DNA of 61,217 nucleotides from NCBI GenBank assembly GCA_027307115.1, contig DAHUXN010000058.1:1-61217 (forward strand), given 5' to 3'. A program made the translations under genes and the position numbers. The stretch is from Acidobacteriota bacterium (GTDB taxonomy: Bacteria; Acidobacteriota; Terriglobia; Acidiferrales; UBA7541). This document shows, piece by piece, positions 6,713 to 16,022 of this stretch (positions within the stretch are counted from its first letter, which is position 1; every line of letters begins with the position of its first letter). Below the pieces are notes generated by a model, which worked only from the letters and a program-made list of their open reading frames with translations, did not search any database and had not been told where the DNA came from.

Positions 6713-8257
6713 ATGATGCGAAAAAGTTTCGCCGCGAACGGGCTTTTGGTGTTTGTGGCCGCAGTGCTGAGTTTGGCCGCCCCGCTGGCGTCCGCCCAAG
6801 ATCAGCAACAACCGCCAGCCGCCAAAACACCGTATACGCTTGCTGAGTACAACGCTTTTCAGGCTTGCGCCAGCCAGACGGATCCTCAGGCACGAATTCA
6901 ATCGTGCGACGATTTTGCGTCGAAGTTTCCGAACTCGGTGCTGCTGCCCCTGGTGTATCAGACGGACTATCAGGCCTACAACCAGTTGAAGGATTATCCG
7001 AAGACAATTGACGCCATCGACAAATTCCTGGCCGTGCCGGATGACAAATTGACCGTGATTCCGGGTGTGACCAAGGAGAAGGTGACCGGCGACAGGTTGC
7101 AGGCTCTCTACATTCGCGCCGTGGCGTTCAATCAAGTGTTCAACGAGAAAGATCCCAACGCGCAGGACGAATTGACGAAAGCGCGCCAAGCGGCGCTCGA
7201 CGGGCTGAAGGTGCTGGGAGAGCTCCCCAAGCCTGCGAACATGACGGACGATCAGTTCGCGCAGCAGAAAAAGCCACCCGAGATTTTGTTCAATTACACA
7301 GCAGGCTCCGCAGCGTTTCAGTTGAAGGATTATAAGGATGCTATTGATTCGTTCAATGCGGTCCTGGCCGACAAGTCGGACGACGCTGCGACGTATTTCA
7401 GGTTAGGTGTCGCTTACCTGCAACTGGCGGGGCAGCAGACGCCGAAGCAGCCGCAAACGCCGCCGAATGGGCAGCCTCCCGCCACTCCGGCAACTCCTGG
7501 GACTCCGGCAACTGCGGGAGCAACAGCAGCAGCGCCAGATCCGGCGCAGCAGCAGGCGAACGACCTCTACATGAATGGATTCTGGGCGCTGGCGCGTTCG
7601 ATCGCGTTGAAAGGGCCGGGCGAAGCGCAGATGCGGACTTATCTGCGCGCGCAGATGTTCAATTACGAGCAACCGGCTTGCGGCACGCTGCTGGATCAGC
7701 AGATGAGCGAGCTGATTCAATTGGCGGGAACTACGCCAACGCGGCCTGCCACTTATAGTTTGCCGAGTGCGGCGGATTTGAGCAAAGTGCTGCAATCGAG
7801 CAACCTGCTTTCGATCTTGAGTGACTTGCAGGCGGGCGGCGACAAGGGGAAAATGACGTGGCTTGCGGTTTGCGGGCAGGAAATTCCGGACGTGGTCGGC
7901 AAGATTATTGACGCGACGCCGGGAACGGATTCGATCGATTTCAAGGTATTCACGGCGGCGACGGGCGAGGAAATTCAGGCTGGAACGACACCCAATCTGG
8001 ATGTAACCGTTTGGACTGCTCCGCATGCGGATGCCGTTGCGGCGGGCGCCGCCGCGCAGACGGCTGCTTCTGCTCCCGTGCAGCCTGAAGCGGCTCGTTT
8101 GGAGAAGGGTAGCGAAATCAAGTTTACGGGGACGCTGACGAGTTACGACACGCAGCCATTCTTGGTGCACTTTGACAAATGCAAGGTGGATGCTTCGGTG
8201 ATCCCGCAGGAAAAAGGCGCTCCGAAGCGGAAGCCGCGACGCCCCGGCGCGCGCTAG
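6713..8257 (+). CDS. Exported TPR-repeat protein of unknown function
   Basis: 514 residues from ATG 6713 (ATG 6716 is equally possible), preceded by GGAGG and AGAGGA. An earlier in-frame ATG at 6668 would put a charged stretch before the signal peptide and is disfavoured. Signal peptide: KSFAANGLLVFVAAVLSLAA then ASAQD, giving cleavage after SAQ or ASA. The mature part has TPR-like pairs of helices (YNAFQACASQTDPQARIQSC; AAFQLKDYKDAIDSFNAVLA), a Pro/Thr/Ala-rich linker around residues 240-280, and a C-terminal beta-rich part ending in a basic tail. Probably a periplasmic protein-interaction scaffold. It has its own promoter and a strong terminator, so it is a single-gene unit. Confidence 0.8.
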   Translation: MMRKSFAANGLLVFVAAVLSLAAPLASAQDQQQPPAAKTPYTLAEYNAFQACASQTDPQARIQSCDDFASKFPNSVLLPLVYQTDYQAYNQLKDYPKTIDAIDKFLAVPDDKLTVIPGVTKEKVTGDRLQALYIRAVAFNQVFNEKDPNAQDELTKARQAALDGLKVLGELPKPANMTDDQFAQQKKPPEILFNYTAGSAAFQLKDYKDAIDSFNAVLADKSDDAATYFRLGVAYLQLAGQQTPKQPQTPPNGQPPATPATPGTPATAGATAAAPDPAQQQANDLYMNGFWALARSIALKGPGEAQMRTYLRAQMFNYEQPACGTLLDQQMSELIQLAGTTPTRPATYSLPSAADLSKVLQSSNLLSILSDLQAGGDKGKMTWLAVCGQEIPDVVGKIIDATPGTDSIDFKVFTAATGEEIQAGTTPNLDVTVWTAPHADAVAAGAAAQTAASAPVQPEAARLEKGSEIKFTGTLTSYDTQPFLVHFDKCKVDASVIPQEKGAPKRKPRRPGAR

Positions 8258-8305
8258 CTTTCGCCGTTTGGATTGCACGTAATTCGTCTGGTATAGGTAT
8301 AGGAA

Positions 8306-8339
8306 GGCCGCTTGCAAGTCGCGAAGCGGCCTTTTTTTT
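8306..8339 (+). terminator. Rho-independent terminator of the TPR protein gene
   Basis: Perfect 8-bp stem GGCCGCTT (8306-8313) / AAGCGGCC (8324-8331), 10-nt loop, followed by eight T (8332-8339). Confidence 0.93.
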
Positions 8340-8375
8340 GCGCGGATTTATTTGGCCGGTTATTTCAGAGCAACG

Positions 8376-8597
8376 CTAGGGATGACGGCGGCCGTTACGG
8401 TCGAGCTTGTACTCTTCGAGCTTGCGGCCGAGCGTGTTGCGGTGGATTCCCAGAGTGCGCGCGGCGCGGCATTGGTTGCCGTCCACGTGGTCCATCACGC
8501 GCTTAATGAAGCGGCGCTCGAATTCGCCGAGCGCTTCCTCGAGCAAGATTCCGCGTTCCACCATCTGCCCGATAAGGACTTCCAACTGGTCTTTCAC
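8376..8597 (-). CDS. Fis-type helix-turn-helix DNA-binding protein
   Basis: 73 residues. GTG 8597 is chosen because GGAGGA lies 7 nt upstream; upstream frame sequence looks non-coding. The C-terminal half is a Fis/HTH_8 domain: DHVDGNQCRAARTLGIHRNTLGRKLEEYKL, with the helix-turn-helix AARTLGIHRNTLGRKL. The N-terminal half is a helical dimerisation part (LIGQMVERGILLEEALGEFE). This is the domain found at the C-terminus of NtrC-type sigma-54 activators, here free-standing without the AAA+ part. Likely a nucleoid-type or local transcription regulator; targets unknown. Confidence 0.88.
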   Translation of the reverse strand: MKDQLEVLIGQMVERGILLEEALGEFERRFIKRVMDHVDGNQCRAARTLGIHRNTLGRKLEEYKLDRNGRRHP

Positions 8598-8686
8598 AAT
8601 ACCATCCTCCGAAGTGCAGCTCCGGGGACTGAGCAGCAGGCCTAGACTGCAGAAATGCCAGGAACTATCCCATATCGCGAGGACGA

Positions 8687-8750
8687 CCTCAGGGGCTAAA
8701 GCCCTTTTAAAACCGAACATCTTTTGGGCGCGGCTAAATCCGTGCCCTGA
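8687..8750 (+). repeat. REP-like palindromic repeat pair
   Basis: Two related hairpins: CCTCAGGGGCTAAAGCCCTT (from 8687) and GGGCGCGG-CTAAAT-CCGTGCCC (8726-8747). Both carry a GGCTAAA core between complementary arms. This pattern resembles dispersed palindromes I associate with Acidobacteriota genomes; that association is from memory, not from a search. Confidence 0.6.
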
Positions 8751-8801
8751 CGAGAATCACCCGCTCTAAAGCACCCAAGTAGCAACTTTTACGAGATACG
8801 T

Positions 8802-9701
8802 CTAATCGAGTGGATGCCCGGTCAATCGTTCGTAAGCTTCGCGATATTTAGCGCGCGTTCCGTTGACAACGTCGGGCGGCAGCGCCGGAGCAGGAGGCTG
8901 CTTCGACCAGCCGATATGTTCGAGATAATCGCGCACAAACTGCTTGTCAAAAGATGGCTGGGCTTTGCCGGGCTCATAAGAATCGGCGGGCCAGAAGCGC
9001 GAGGAATCGGGAGTCAGAGCCTCGTCGATCCAGATGAGTTCGTCTCCAATTAGGCCGAATTCGAGTTTCGTGTCGGCAATGATGATGCCGCGCGCGGCGG
9101 CGTACTCAGAGGCGCGGCGATACACTTCCAAAGTGATGTCGCGCAGGCGCGCGGCTAACGGCTGACCGATTTGCGCGGCAGCGTCGTCAAAAGAAATATT
9201 TTCGTCGTGGCCTGAAGTGGCTTTCGTTGCGGGCGTGAAAATCGGTTCAGGCAGCTTGTCGGATTCCTTTAGTCCGGCGGGGAGAGGGATGCCGCAGATC
9301 TTTCCTGTAGCGCGATAGTCCTTCCAACCCGAGCCAGAAATGTAGCCGCGCGCAACGCATTCGATGGGAATGGGATTAGTGCGGCGGACAATCATGGCGC
9401 GGCCATTCAGCGCATGCTGATAGGACGCGAGTTGGCCGGAGAAATCGGTAGCGCTGATGACGTGATGCGGGACAAGGCCAGCGAGTTTGTTGAACCAGAA
9501 AAGCGAAAGCTGGGTGAGGACACGGCCTTTATCGGGAATTGGCGTGGGCAGAATAACGTCGAAGGCCGAAAGGCGATCGGTGGCGACGATCAAGAGGCGA
9601 TCGCCGAGCTCGTAAATGTCGCGGACCTTCCCGCGCGCCAGAAGTTTCAGTCCCGAAAAATCCGTTTGCGAAATTGTTGGATAAGCCACAGGGGTCGCCA
9701 A
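8802..9701 (-). CDS. purC: Phosphoribosylaminoimidazole-succinocarboxamide synthase
   Basis: SAICAR synthase, which condenses CAIR with aspartate using ATP in purine biosynthesis. 299 residues from TTG 9701, the size of the longer PurC type. Conserved parts visible: [25 protein letters not shown] near the N-terminus, [27 protein letters not shown] and [14 protein letters not shown]. The frame is open to 9812, but a TTGACA-16-TAGAAT promoter at 9730-9757 lies inside that extension, so the start must be downstream; TTG 9701 has AGGA 9 nt before it. No other pur gene is adjacent. Confidence 0.92.
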   Translation of the reverse strand: MATPVAYPTISQTDFSGLKLLARGKVRDIYELGDRLLIVATDRLSAFDVILPTPIPDKGRVLTQLSLFWFNKLAGLVPHHVISATDFSGQLASYQHALNGRAMIVRRTNPIPIECVARGYISGSGWKDYRATGKICGIPLPAGLKESDKLPEPIFTPATKATSGHDENISFDDAAAQIGQPLAARLRDITLEVYRRASEYAAARGIIIADTKLEFGLIGDELIWIDEALTPDSSRFWPADSYEPGKAQPSFDKQFVRDYLEHIGWSKQPPAPALPPDVVNGTRAKYREAYERLTGHPLD

Positions 9702-9729
9702 GGTTTTCCATCCTAGTAAAGAGGACGTA

Positions 9730-9757
9730 ATTCTAGCGCAGAGAAATGAGATGTCAA
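9730..9757 (-). promoter_or_regulatory. sigma-70-type promoter of purC
   Basis: Minus strand TTGACA (9752-9757), 16-bp spacer, TAGAAT (9730-9735). It predicts a leader of only about 20 nt before TTG 9701 and rules out longer purC starts. Confidence 0.75.
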
Positions 9758-9814
9758 TCGGGTAACAAGACGAGCTGAGGAAAACTTTTTCGCAATCGAG
9801 CGCGAATTGCAAGG

Positions 9815-9853
9815 AAAAAAAATTATGCCGTTGAGCGAAAAAAAATTATGCCG
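9815..9853 (-). repeat. 23-bp tandem duplication at the smc stop codon
   Basis: On the plus strand AAAAAAAATTATGCCG occurs at 9815-9830 and again at 9838-9853. On the coding (minus) strand this duplicates CGGCATAATTTTTTTT, which contains the smc stop codon and a following T-run. Confidence 0.8.
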
Positions 9854-12800
9854 CCGTGGATTGCGCGTGCTCGTCCCAGCGAACGGAGACGAGCTTTGAT
9901 ACGCCAGGCTCCTGCATGGTGACGCCGTAGAGCATCGAACCCATCTCCATCGTTTTGCGATTGTGGGTGACGATGATGAACTGGGTTTGCTCGCCCATGT
10001 CGAGAAGCATGCGGTTGAAACGGCCGACGTTGGCTTCGTCGAGAGGCGCGTCGACTTCGTCGAGAATGCAGAAAGGACTCGGCTGGAAACGGAAGACGGC
10101 GATGAGCAAAGCGAGAGCGGTCATGGCCTTTTCGCCGCCCGAGAGCAGCATAATATTTTGCAGGCGCTTGCCCGGCGGCTGCGCGACGATATCGATGCCG
10201 CAATCGCCGGAACTATCCGGCTCGGTAAGACGCATCTCTCCGCTGCCGCCGCCGAAGAGAGTACGGAAAGCTTCGCCAAAATTCCGGTTGATGACGGTGA
10301 AAGCCTCTTCGAATTTCTGCCGCGAGACGGTATCGAGCTCGGTGATGGCCTGCTGCGTGTTTTGAATGGACTGGACGAGGTCGTCGCGCTCGCGTGTGAG
10401 GAAAGTGTTGCGCTGGTCGCAGTCCTGATACTCCTCGAGAGCCATCATGTTGACAGGCCCCATGGATTCGAGACGTTCTTTGATGCTCATGTAGCTGGCT
10501 TCTGTGGTGACCAATTCTTCGCCGGTGAGAAGCTGCTCTTGTTGCGCGATCAATTCTTCGGGCTGGGCGCTGGCTTCGGAAATGCAGGTTTGGCGAAGGT
10601 GTTCGCGATCGGAATCGTTGCGGGCTTTTTCGATTTCGTGGTGGCTGCGAGTGGCGCGCACTTCGTCGAGTGAAACGCGTCGCGCGCGGAGATTCTCATC
10701 GAGAGTAGCGGCGCGTTCGCGTTGAGAATTCCACTGTTGTTCGAGCTCGACCTGACGCTGCTCGAACTGCGATTTCTCGGCGCGATAGTGCTCGACCTGC
10801 TGCTGGAGCTGGGAATTGCTCGATTCGCGCTCGGTTTTCTCGCGCGCGAGGGCATCGCGCTGGCCGGCGAGTACTGTTAGACGTTCGAGGGCCTGGCTTG
10901 ATTCCTCGGCGAGACGTGACTCGAGCGTTTCCGCATTTGCGAGACGTTCCGCCATGGCGGCCAATTCCTCGCGACGGGAGGAAAGCTCGGTTTGCTGCGT
11001 GAGAACATTTTCGCGCAGGGCGGAAAGACGTTCGGCGGCCGCGGCAGCTTCCTGCTCAGCGGTGGCGCGAGAGACTAGGGTCTGTTCGCTTAGGAGACGA
11101 GCTTCGGAAGCGCGGGCGCGGGCCTGCTCGGCTTCGGCGTGGAGGCGAGCGGCTTCGTGCTGCGCTTCAGCAACCTGCTGCCCGACTCGCGCAAGATCTT
11201 CGCGGGCCTGTTCGAACTGATGGAACGCACCGACGCGAGTTTTCTCGGCTTCGACATGCGCGGCGAGTTTCTGTTCCAGTTCGCCTTCGATGCGGCGCTG
11301 GTCTTCCTGTGTACGCACCAGTTCGGCCTGCGTTTCGGAAGCGAGGCGTTCGAGGCGAACGACTTCGGCTTCGTGCATGCGCAATTCGCGTTTCAGAGCG
11401 AGCGGGCCGGCCTCTCCGGGGCGGCCGCCGGTGACCATGCGGCCGTGATAACACGTGCCGTCGAGCGTTACGAAATACTGCTGCGGATTTTCGCGAGCAA
11501 GTTTTTCGGCTTCGGATGCGGTTTCAATCAAATAAGCGCCTTCCAGCTTGGACAGGAATTGTTTTGCCGCTGAGCCGAGAGGATCACGGAATTCGACGAG
11601 GCGATCGAGTCGCGAGACGATACCCGCAGAGGAAAGAGATGCGGAGTCGGGCCGGGGCTCGTACTTCATTTGGCGCAGGGAGTCGACGAAGAAAGTGGCG
11701 CGACCGCCCATCTCTTCGCGCAAAAGGCTGATACCGGCGCGAGCGTGATCGAAAGTTTCGACGACGACGTATTCGAGTTCATCGCGGAGGAATTGCTCGA
11801 TTGCGCCTTCGTATTGCTCCTCGACCTCGGCGTAATCCGCTAGGACTCCGACGGCGCGGAAGCCGCGCGAATCGGCTTCGCCGTTCACGGCGAAAAGTTT
11901 TTGCACGGCCTCGGCGGTGTACGCGCGATCGTTGAGAATCTGTTCAAGCGAGCCGCGACGGGCGCGCTCGGCGGAAAGATCATCGCGCAATTTTTCGTTG
12001 TGCTGGGCGATTTCCTGATGAGCGCGGCGCGTTGCGGCAAGGGATTCCTGTGCGTTGCGCACTTGCCCGGCGAGTTCCAGCGCGTTTGCTTCGGCTTCGC
12101 GATGGCGGGTTTCGGCTGCCTGAACTTTTTCGGCTTGGGATGAACGCTCGGTTTCGAGGCGAGATAAGTTTTCCTGCCGTTGCGCCTGCTCGATGGCGAT
12201 GCGGGCGGCCTGATCTTCGGCCTGGAGGGATTCGACCTGCGCGCGGACGGAATCTTCGCCGCTGCGGGACGCGGCGTCGCGAAGAGTGGCAATGTGCTGC
12301 TCGATGGCGACCTGCTCGGCAATGCCGGATTCAATTTGGCGCGCGAAATTCTGGAGGCGCGAATCGAGTTGCGCGGATTCAGCGCGCAATGAAGTGACGC
12401 CTTCGCGATGTGCCGCGAGGCGCGTTTCGACTTGCGCGGCCTGCGCTTCGGATTGTGAGATTTCCGCGGCGAGTTGATTGACGCGCGAATCGATTTGCGC
12501 GGATTGCTCGCGGTTAAAGGAAATGCGATTTTCGGCGCGGTCGAGTTCGAGCGCGGATTGATTGAGAAGATTTTGAAGCTGGCGCAGCTCGTTTTCGAGT
12601 TCGTAATTGCGGGCGTTGAGACGCTCCTGCTCGGACTCGAGTTCGCGGATCTTCGCGCTCTCGGAATTTTCCGAGGCAATCATTTCACCGAGGATTGCTT
12701 CCAGGCGCTCGGCTTCGGATTCGAGGTGACGCGCTTTGCTGGCGAGGACGGTGCGCATGAGGCCGCGCATTTCTTCGCGCAATTCGGCGTAGCGGCGGGC

Positions 12801-13637
12801 TTTTGACGCTTGGCGTTTGAGCGAGGCGAGCTGTTTTTCGACTTCGACGAGAATGTCGTTGACGCGGGAGAGATTTACTTTCGAGGCTTCGAGTTTCGCT
12901 TCAGCAAGGCGGCGCTTGGTTTTGTAAACGGTGATGCCGGCGGCTTCTTCGATGAGCGCCCGGCGATCCATGGGCCGCGAATTCAGGATTTGGCCGATGC
13001 GGCCCTGCTCGATAATGGCGTAAGAATCCGGGCCGAGGCCCATGCCCATGAAGAGTTCCTGGACGTCGCGAAGGCGGGCCACGCGACCGTTGATGAGATA
13101 TTCGCTCTGGCCGGAGCGATAGAGGCGGCGGCCCACGACGACCTCGCCAGGTTTGACGTGGACAGCGGGCTTTTCCTGCGAGCGCTTCTTCCAGTGCTTG
13201 TCGGGTTTCGACGCTGCGTCCGGAGCTGCGAGCTTAGCGGATTCGGCAACAGATCCTTCCAGTTCGAGTGAAGCGGGTTCGGCGGGAACGGCGGCGGAAT
13301 TTTCGGGGCCATTTTCCGTGGAACTCTCGGGCTTGTCGCCGAAAACTTTAGCGACGGCGTCGGCGAGCTCCGGGTCAACTAATGTGAGAGAGACTTCGGA
13401 GATGCCCATTGGCGGGCGCTTGACCGTGCCGTTGAAGATGCAGTCGGACATGCGCTCGGCGCGAAGCATTTTGTGGCTTTGCTCGCCGAGAACCCAGGAG
13501 ATGGCGTCGACGACGTTTGATTTGCCGCAGCCGTTGGGGCCGATGATGCACGTGACGCCGCTGCCGCTGAAGACGATTTGCGTCTTCTCGCAGAAGGATT
13601 TGAAGCCCAACAATTCGACTTTACGCAGTTTGAGCAC
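9846..13637 (-). CDS. smc: Chromosome segregation SMC ATPase
   Basis: 1263 residues, longer than the usual 1150-1200. Walker A GPNGCGKSN at 33-41, QGRIGQILNSRP region near 205, long coiled coils either side of a hinge (around GEADSRGFRAVGVLADYAEV), then signature LSGGEKAMTALAL and Walker B FCILDEVDAPLD near the C-terminus. It forms the ring that organises and segregates the chromosome with ScpA/ScpB, which are not in this window. The extra length is partly a disordered Ala/Glu/Pro-rich insert at about residues 100-160 in the N-terminal head. Starts at GTG 13637 with GAGGAG 4 nt upstream. Confidence 0.96.
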   Translation of the reverse strand: MLKLRKVELLGFKSFCEKTQIVFSGSGVTCIIGPNGCGKSNVVDAISWVLGEQSHKMLRAERMSDCIFNGTVKRPPMGISEVSLTLVDPELADAVAKVFGDKPESSTENGPENSAAVPAEPASLELEGSVAESAKLAAPDAASKPDKHWKKRSQEKPAVHVKPGEVVVGRRLYRSGQSEYLINGRVARLRDVQELFMGMGLGPDSYAIIEQGRIGQILNSRPMDRRALIEEAAGITVYKTKRRLAEAKLEASKVNLSRVNDILVEVEKQLASLKRQASKARRYAELREEMRGLMRTVLASKARHLESEAERLEAILGEMIASENSESAKIRELESEQERLNARNYELENELRQLQNLLNQSALELDRAENRISFNREQSAQIDSRVNQLAAEISQSEAQAAQVETRLAAHREGVTSLRAESAQLDSRLQNFARQIESGIAEQVAIEQHIATLRDAASRSGEDSVRAQVESLQAEDQAARIAIEQAQRQENLSRLETERSSQAEKVQAAETRHREAEANALELAGQVRNAQESLAATRRAHQEIAQHNEKLRDDLSAERARRGSLEQILNDRAYTAEAVQKLFAVNGEADSRGFRAVGVLADYAEVEEQYEGAIEQFLRDELEYVVVETFDHARAGISLLREEMGGRATFFVDSLRQMKYEPRPDSASLSSAGIVSRLDRLVEFRDPLGSAAKQFLSKLEGAYLIETASEAEKLARENPQQYFVTLDGTCYHGRMVTGGRPGEAGPLALKRELRMHEAEVVRLERLASETQAELVRTQEDQRRIEGELEQKLAAHVEAEKTRVGAFHQFEQAREDLARVGQQVAEAQHEAARLHAEAEQARARASEARLLSEQTLVSRATAEQEAAAAAERLSALRENVLTQQTELSSRREELAAMAERLANAETLESRLAEESSQALERLTVLAGQRDALAREKTERESSNSQLQQQVEHYRAEKSQFEQRQVELEQQWNSQRERAATLDENLRARRVSLDEVRATRSHHEIEKARNDSDREHLRQTCISEASAQPEELIAQQEQLLTGEELVTTEASYMSIKERLESMGPVNMMALEEYQDCDQRNTFLTRERDDLVQSIQNTQQAITELDTVSRQKFEEAFTVINRNFGEAFRTLFGGGSGEMRLTEPDSSGDCGIDIVAQPPGKRLQNIMLLSGGEKAMTALALLIAVFRFQPSPFCILDEVDAPLDEANVGRFNRMLLDMGEQTQFIIVTHNRKTMEMGSMLYGVTMQEPGVSKLVSVRWDEHAQSTAA

Positions 13638-13884
13638 GCTGCTCCTCAGAAATAGCCTGGCTCTTCCCTATGATGCACGGAAGCAGCCTGAATTTTGTAA
13701 CTTCCAGCAGAGGATTTTGAGACAAAAATCGTCGCGGGTCGCAGTGTGCGGGCCCAGCCGTCTGGCGCATCAGATCGGCGGTGATGCGAAAGAAGATAGC
13801 ATGGGGCCAAAGGCGTGTAAAGCATTTGGCGGCGGAATGTGCCCGAATGTTGCCCCATGGGAAGGCCGTTAAATTGTGTGGGCT

Positions 13885-15840
13885 TTATTTCAAATGCTCC
13901 TGGTACCAGGCGACGATGCGGTTGAGGCGGTCCAGTTGATGCTTTTCTTCGTGGAAGCCGTGATTTTCGCGCGGGTACTCGACGAGCTCGGCCGGCGCGC
14001 CGTAAAACTTCAAGCCGCGATAGAGGCCGGTACTTTGGCCGAGAGGGTCAGTGGTATCGGCTTGGCCCTGGAGAATCAAGATGGGCGCGTGGGCGTTTTT
14101 CAGATAGAGATAAGGCGAGTGCTTGAGCATGTCTTCCGAGTTGTTATAAGGAAGACCCCAGAACCACTTGTCGTACGACGGGCCATTTTCTGTTTCGAAT
14201 TCGGCGACCAGATCGACCATGCCGGCGCCAGAAACAGCGGCCTTGAATCGATTGGTCTGCGTGATGGCCCATTCGGCCATGTAGCCGCCGTATGACCATC
14301 CGCCGATGCCGAGACGATTCGGATCGGCGATGCCTTGCTCGACGAGGTAATCGACGCCGGCCATAACGTCCTTGAAATCGGCACCGCCCCAATCGGCGCG
14401 ATTCATCTCGACGAATTTCTCGCCGTAGCCGGTGGAGCCGCGAATATTGAAATAAGCGACGGCGAAGCCGTGCGCGGCGAGGAGTTGGCCCCAAGTATCG
14501 ACGGAATCGGACCACGCGCCCGTGGGGCCGCCGTGAACGAGAACAACAAGAGGCATAGCGCCGGATCCGGAATAATCGAGAGGCTTCAGGAGTTCGCCTT
14601 CGATTTCGAGGCCGTCGAAGCTGCGGTAGTGGAAGAAGCTCGGCTTCGAGAGGATTACAGAATCCCAACTGGAATTGAGATGCGTCACCCGTTCAGGCGA
14701 GCCGTTGGCGGACGCGAGATAGATTTCAGGCGGCGCCATAGCTGTGCCGCCGACGAATGCGATTGCCCCCGAAGGAGCGACGGCGAAGGCACGCGGATTG
14801 GGGCTTATGTTATCGATAATTTTTGCGGAACCGTCCACGGCGATGGAATAGAGCGTTGTTTTGAATCCTGTTTCGGCTACGGCCATCAAGCTGCCGTCGG
14901 GCCGCCATTCGATGCCGTTCATGGGGCGATCCAGACTGGTGCTCGTGAGGTTGTGGCTTGGCTGCGTGGGCGGTGCGTCGATCGAACGGATGTAAATATC
15001 GGTGGGCTCGGGGCCATCGACGCGCGAGGCGATGTAGGCGAATTGTTTGCCGTCGGGAGAAACGCGAATGCCACCGAAGGGACCTTTGGGCGCGAAGAGC
15101 AGCGACATTTTGCCGTTCGTCGTATCCACCGAGAAAATGCGATCTGTGTCGTCGTCGGATTCGGGATGATCGGTGGCGGAGATGATGAGGCTGTCTCCAC
15201 TGGGCGTCCATTGTGCTTCTCTCACCTGCCATTTTTCGTCGGTGAGGGCGCGTACTTTTTTCGTTGCCACATCGAGGATCCAGATGCGGGCGTGCTTGTT
15301 GTCATGATCAACGACGATGGCGTCGTCCTTGTCTTTTTCTTTTTTCTGTTCGGCGGCGGTCGGTTCGTCCGGAGCGACGAAGGCGATTTGTTTGCCGTCG
15401 GGGGACCATTCGAAGGAGCCGATGTTGCGCTTGCCTTCGGTGATGGCGTAGGCGTCGCCGCCATTGGAAGACATCAGATAGATCTGGCGAAATTCGTCTC
15501 GATTGGAGAGGAAGGCGAGGAATTTGCCGTCTGGCGACCAGCGCGGCGAGTTGTCGGTTTTCTCGGAGAAAGTGTACTGGCGGACTTGGCGCGTCGCGAC
15601 GTCCATCATCCAAATGTGCTGCGAATTATTTGTGGCCTTTGGCGGCTCACTGACGGTGAAGGCGAGGCGCGCGCCGTCAGGCGAGAAGCGCAGGTCGGAG
15701 ATGCGGTGCAAATTCAAGGCTTGTTCGGGAGTCAGGCGTTGACTGGCGGGTGAATCGGCCGCGTTTTGCGGCTTCGCGAGAGCCAGCGGGCTGGCGAATA
15801 GGAGAATCGCAAATGTGCGGGCAAGAAAGCGCGTTTTCAT
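13885..15840 (-). CDS. Exported S9 family prolyl oligopeptidase-type peptidase
   Basis: 651 residues from ATG 15840 (GGAG 6 nt upstream). Signal peptide: KTRFLARTFAILLFASPLALA then KPQ. Residues about 30-380 form a beta-propeller with TolB/WD40-like PD repeats (several RWSPDGK/EWSPDGK motifs); the C-terminal alpha/beta-hydrolase has the nucleophile in GWSYGGYM (Ser516), Asp595 in QGQADTTDP and His627 in NHGFHEE. It would cleave dipeptides or short peptides in the periplasm or outside. It is divergent from an M28 peptidase gene, so the two may act together in peptide scavenging. Confidence 0.93.
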   Translation of the reverse strand: MKTRFLARTFAILLFASPLALAKPQNAADSPASQRLTPEQALNLHRISDLRFSPDGARLAFTVSEPPKATNNSQHIWMMDVATRQVRQYTFSEKTDNSPRWSPDGKFLAFLSNRDEFRQIYLMSSNGGDAYAITEGKRNIGSFEWSPDGKQIAFVAPDEPTAAEQKKEKDKDDAIVVDHDNKHARIWILDVATKKVRALTDEKWQVREAQWTPSGDSLIISATDHPESDDDTDRIFSVDTTNGKMSLLFAPKGPFGGIRVSPDGKQFAYIASRVDGPEPTDIYIRSIDAPPTQPSHNLTSTSLDRPMNGIEWRPDGSLMAVAETGFKTTLYSIAVDGSAKIIDNISPNPRAFAVAPSGAIAFVGGTAMAPPEIYLASANGSPERVTHLNSSWDSVILSKPSFFHYRSFDGLEIEGELLKPLDYSGSGAMPLVVLVHGGPTGAWSDSVDTWGQLLAAHGFAVAYFNIRGSTGYGEKFVEMNRADWGGADFKDVMAGVDYLVEQGIADPNRLGIGGWSYGGYMAEWAITQTNRFKAAVSGAGMVDLVAEFETENGPSYDKWFWGLPYNNSEDMLKHSPYLYLKNAHAPILILQGQADTTDPLGQSTGLYRGLKFYGAPAELVEYPRENHGFHEEKHQLDRLNRIVAWYQEHLK

Positions 15841-15862
15841 GGTCGCTCCAGGGTGACCGGAC

Positions 15863-15891
15863 AATGTAGTGATGCGCGGACGATTCGTCAA
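15863..15891 (-). promoter_or_regulatory. sigma-70-type promoter of the S9 peptidase gene
   Basis: Minus strand TTGACG (15886-15891), 17-bp spacer, TACATT (15863-15868), about 23 nt before the ATG. Confidence 0.65.
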
Positions 15892-15946
15892 TTGTCATTT
15901 GGGGTGAGATTTGGGGCGCGATTTAGGAAGGGCCTGAGCGAACGCG

Positions 15947-15975
15947 TTGACTTGCGGATACGTCGAACATAGGAT
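15947..15975 (+). promoter_or_regulatory. sigma-70-type promoter of the M28 peptidase gene
   Basis: TTGACT (15947-15952), 17-bp spacer, TAGGAT (15970-15975); the gene starts about 48 nt downstream. Confidence 0.65.
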
Positions 15976-16022
15976 GCGGGCGGGACGGCGGCTATGTTCC
16001 GCTTAAGATTGATGGAGTGTGA

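Noticed and set aside
13646-13858. 70-codon frame upstream of smc on the same strand
   Set aside because: Composition looks random, there is no ribosome site, and it covers the expected smc promoter region.
14335-15753. 472-codon open frame antisense to the S9 peptidase gene
   Set aside because: A shadow of a high-GC gene. The opposite frame has signal peptide, propeller repeats and the full catalytic triad; this frame has low-complexity Gly/Glu/Ala composition and no motif.
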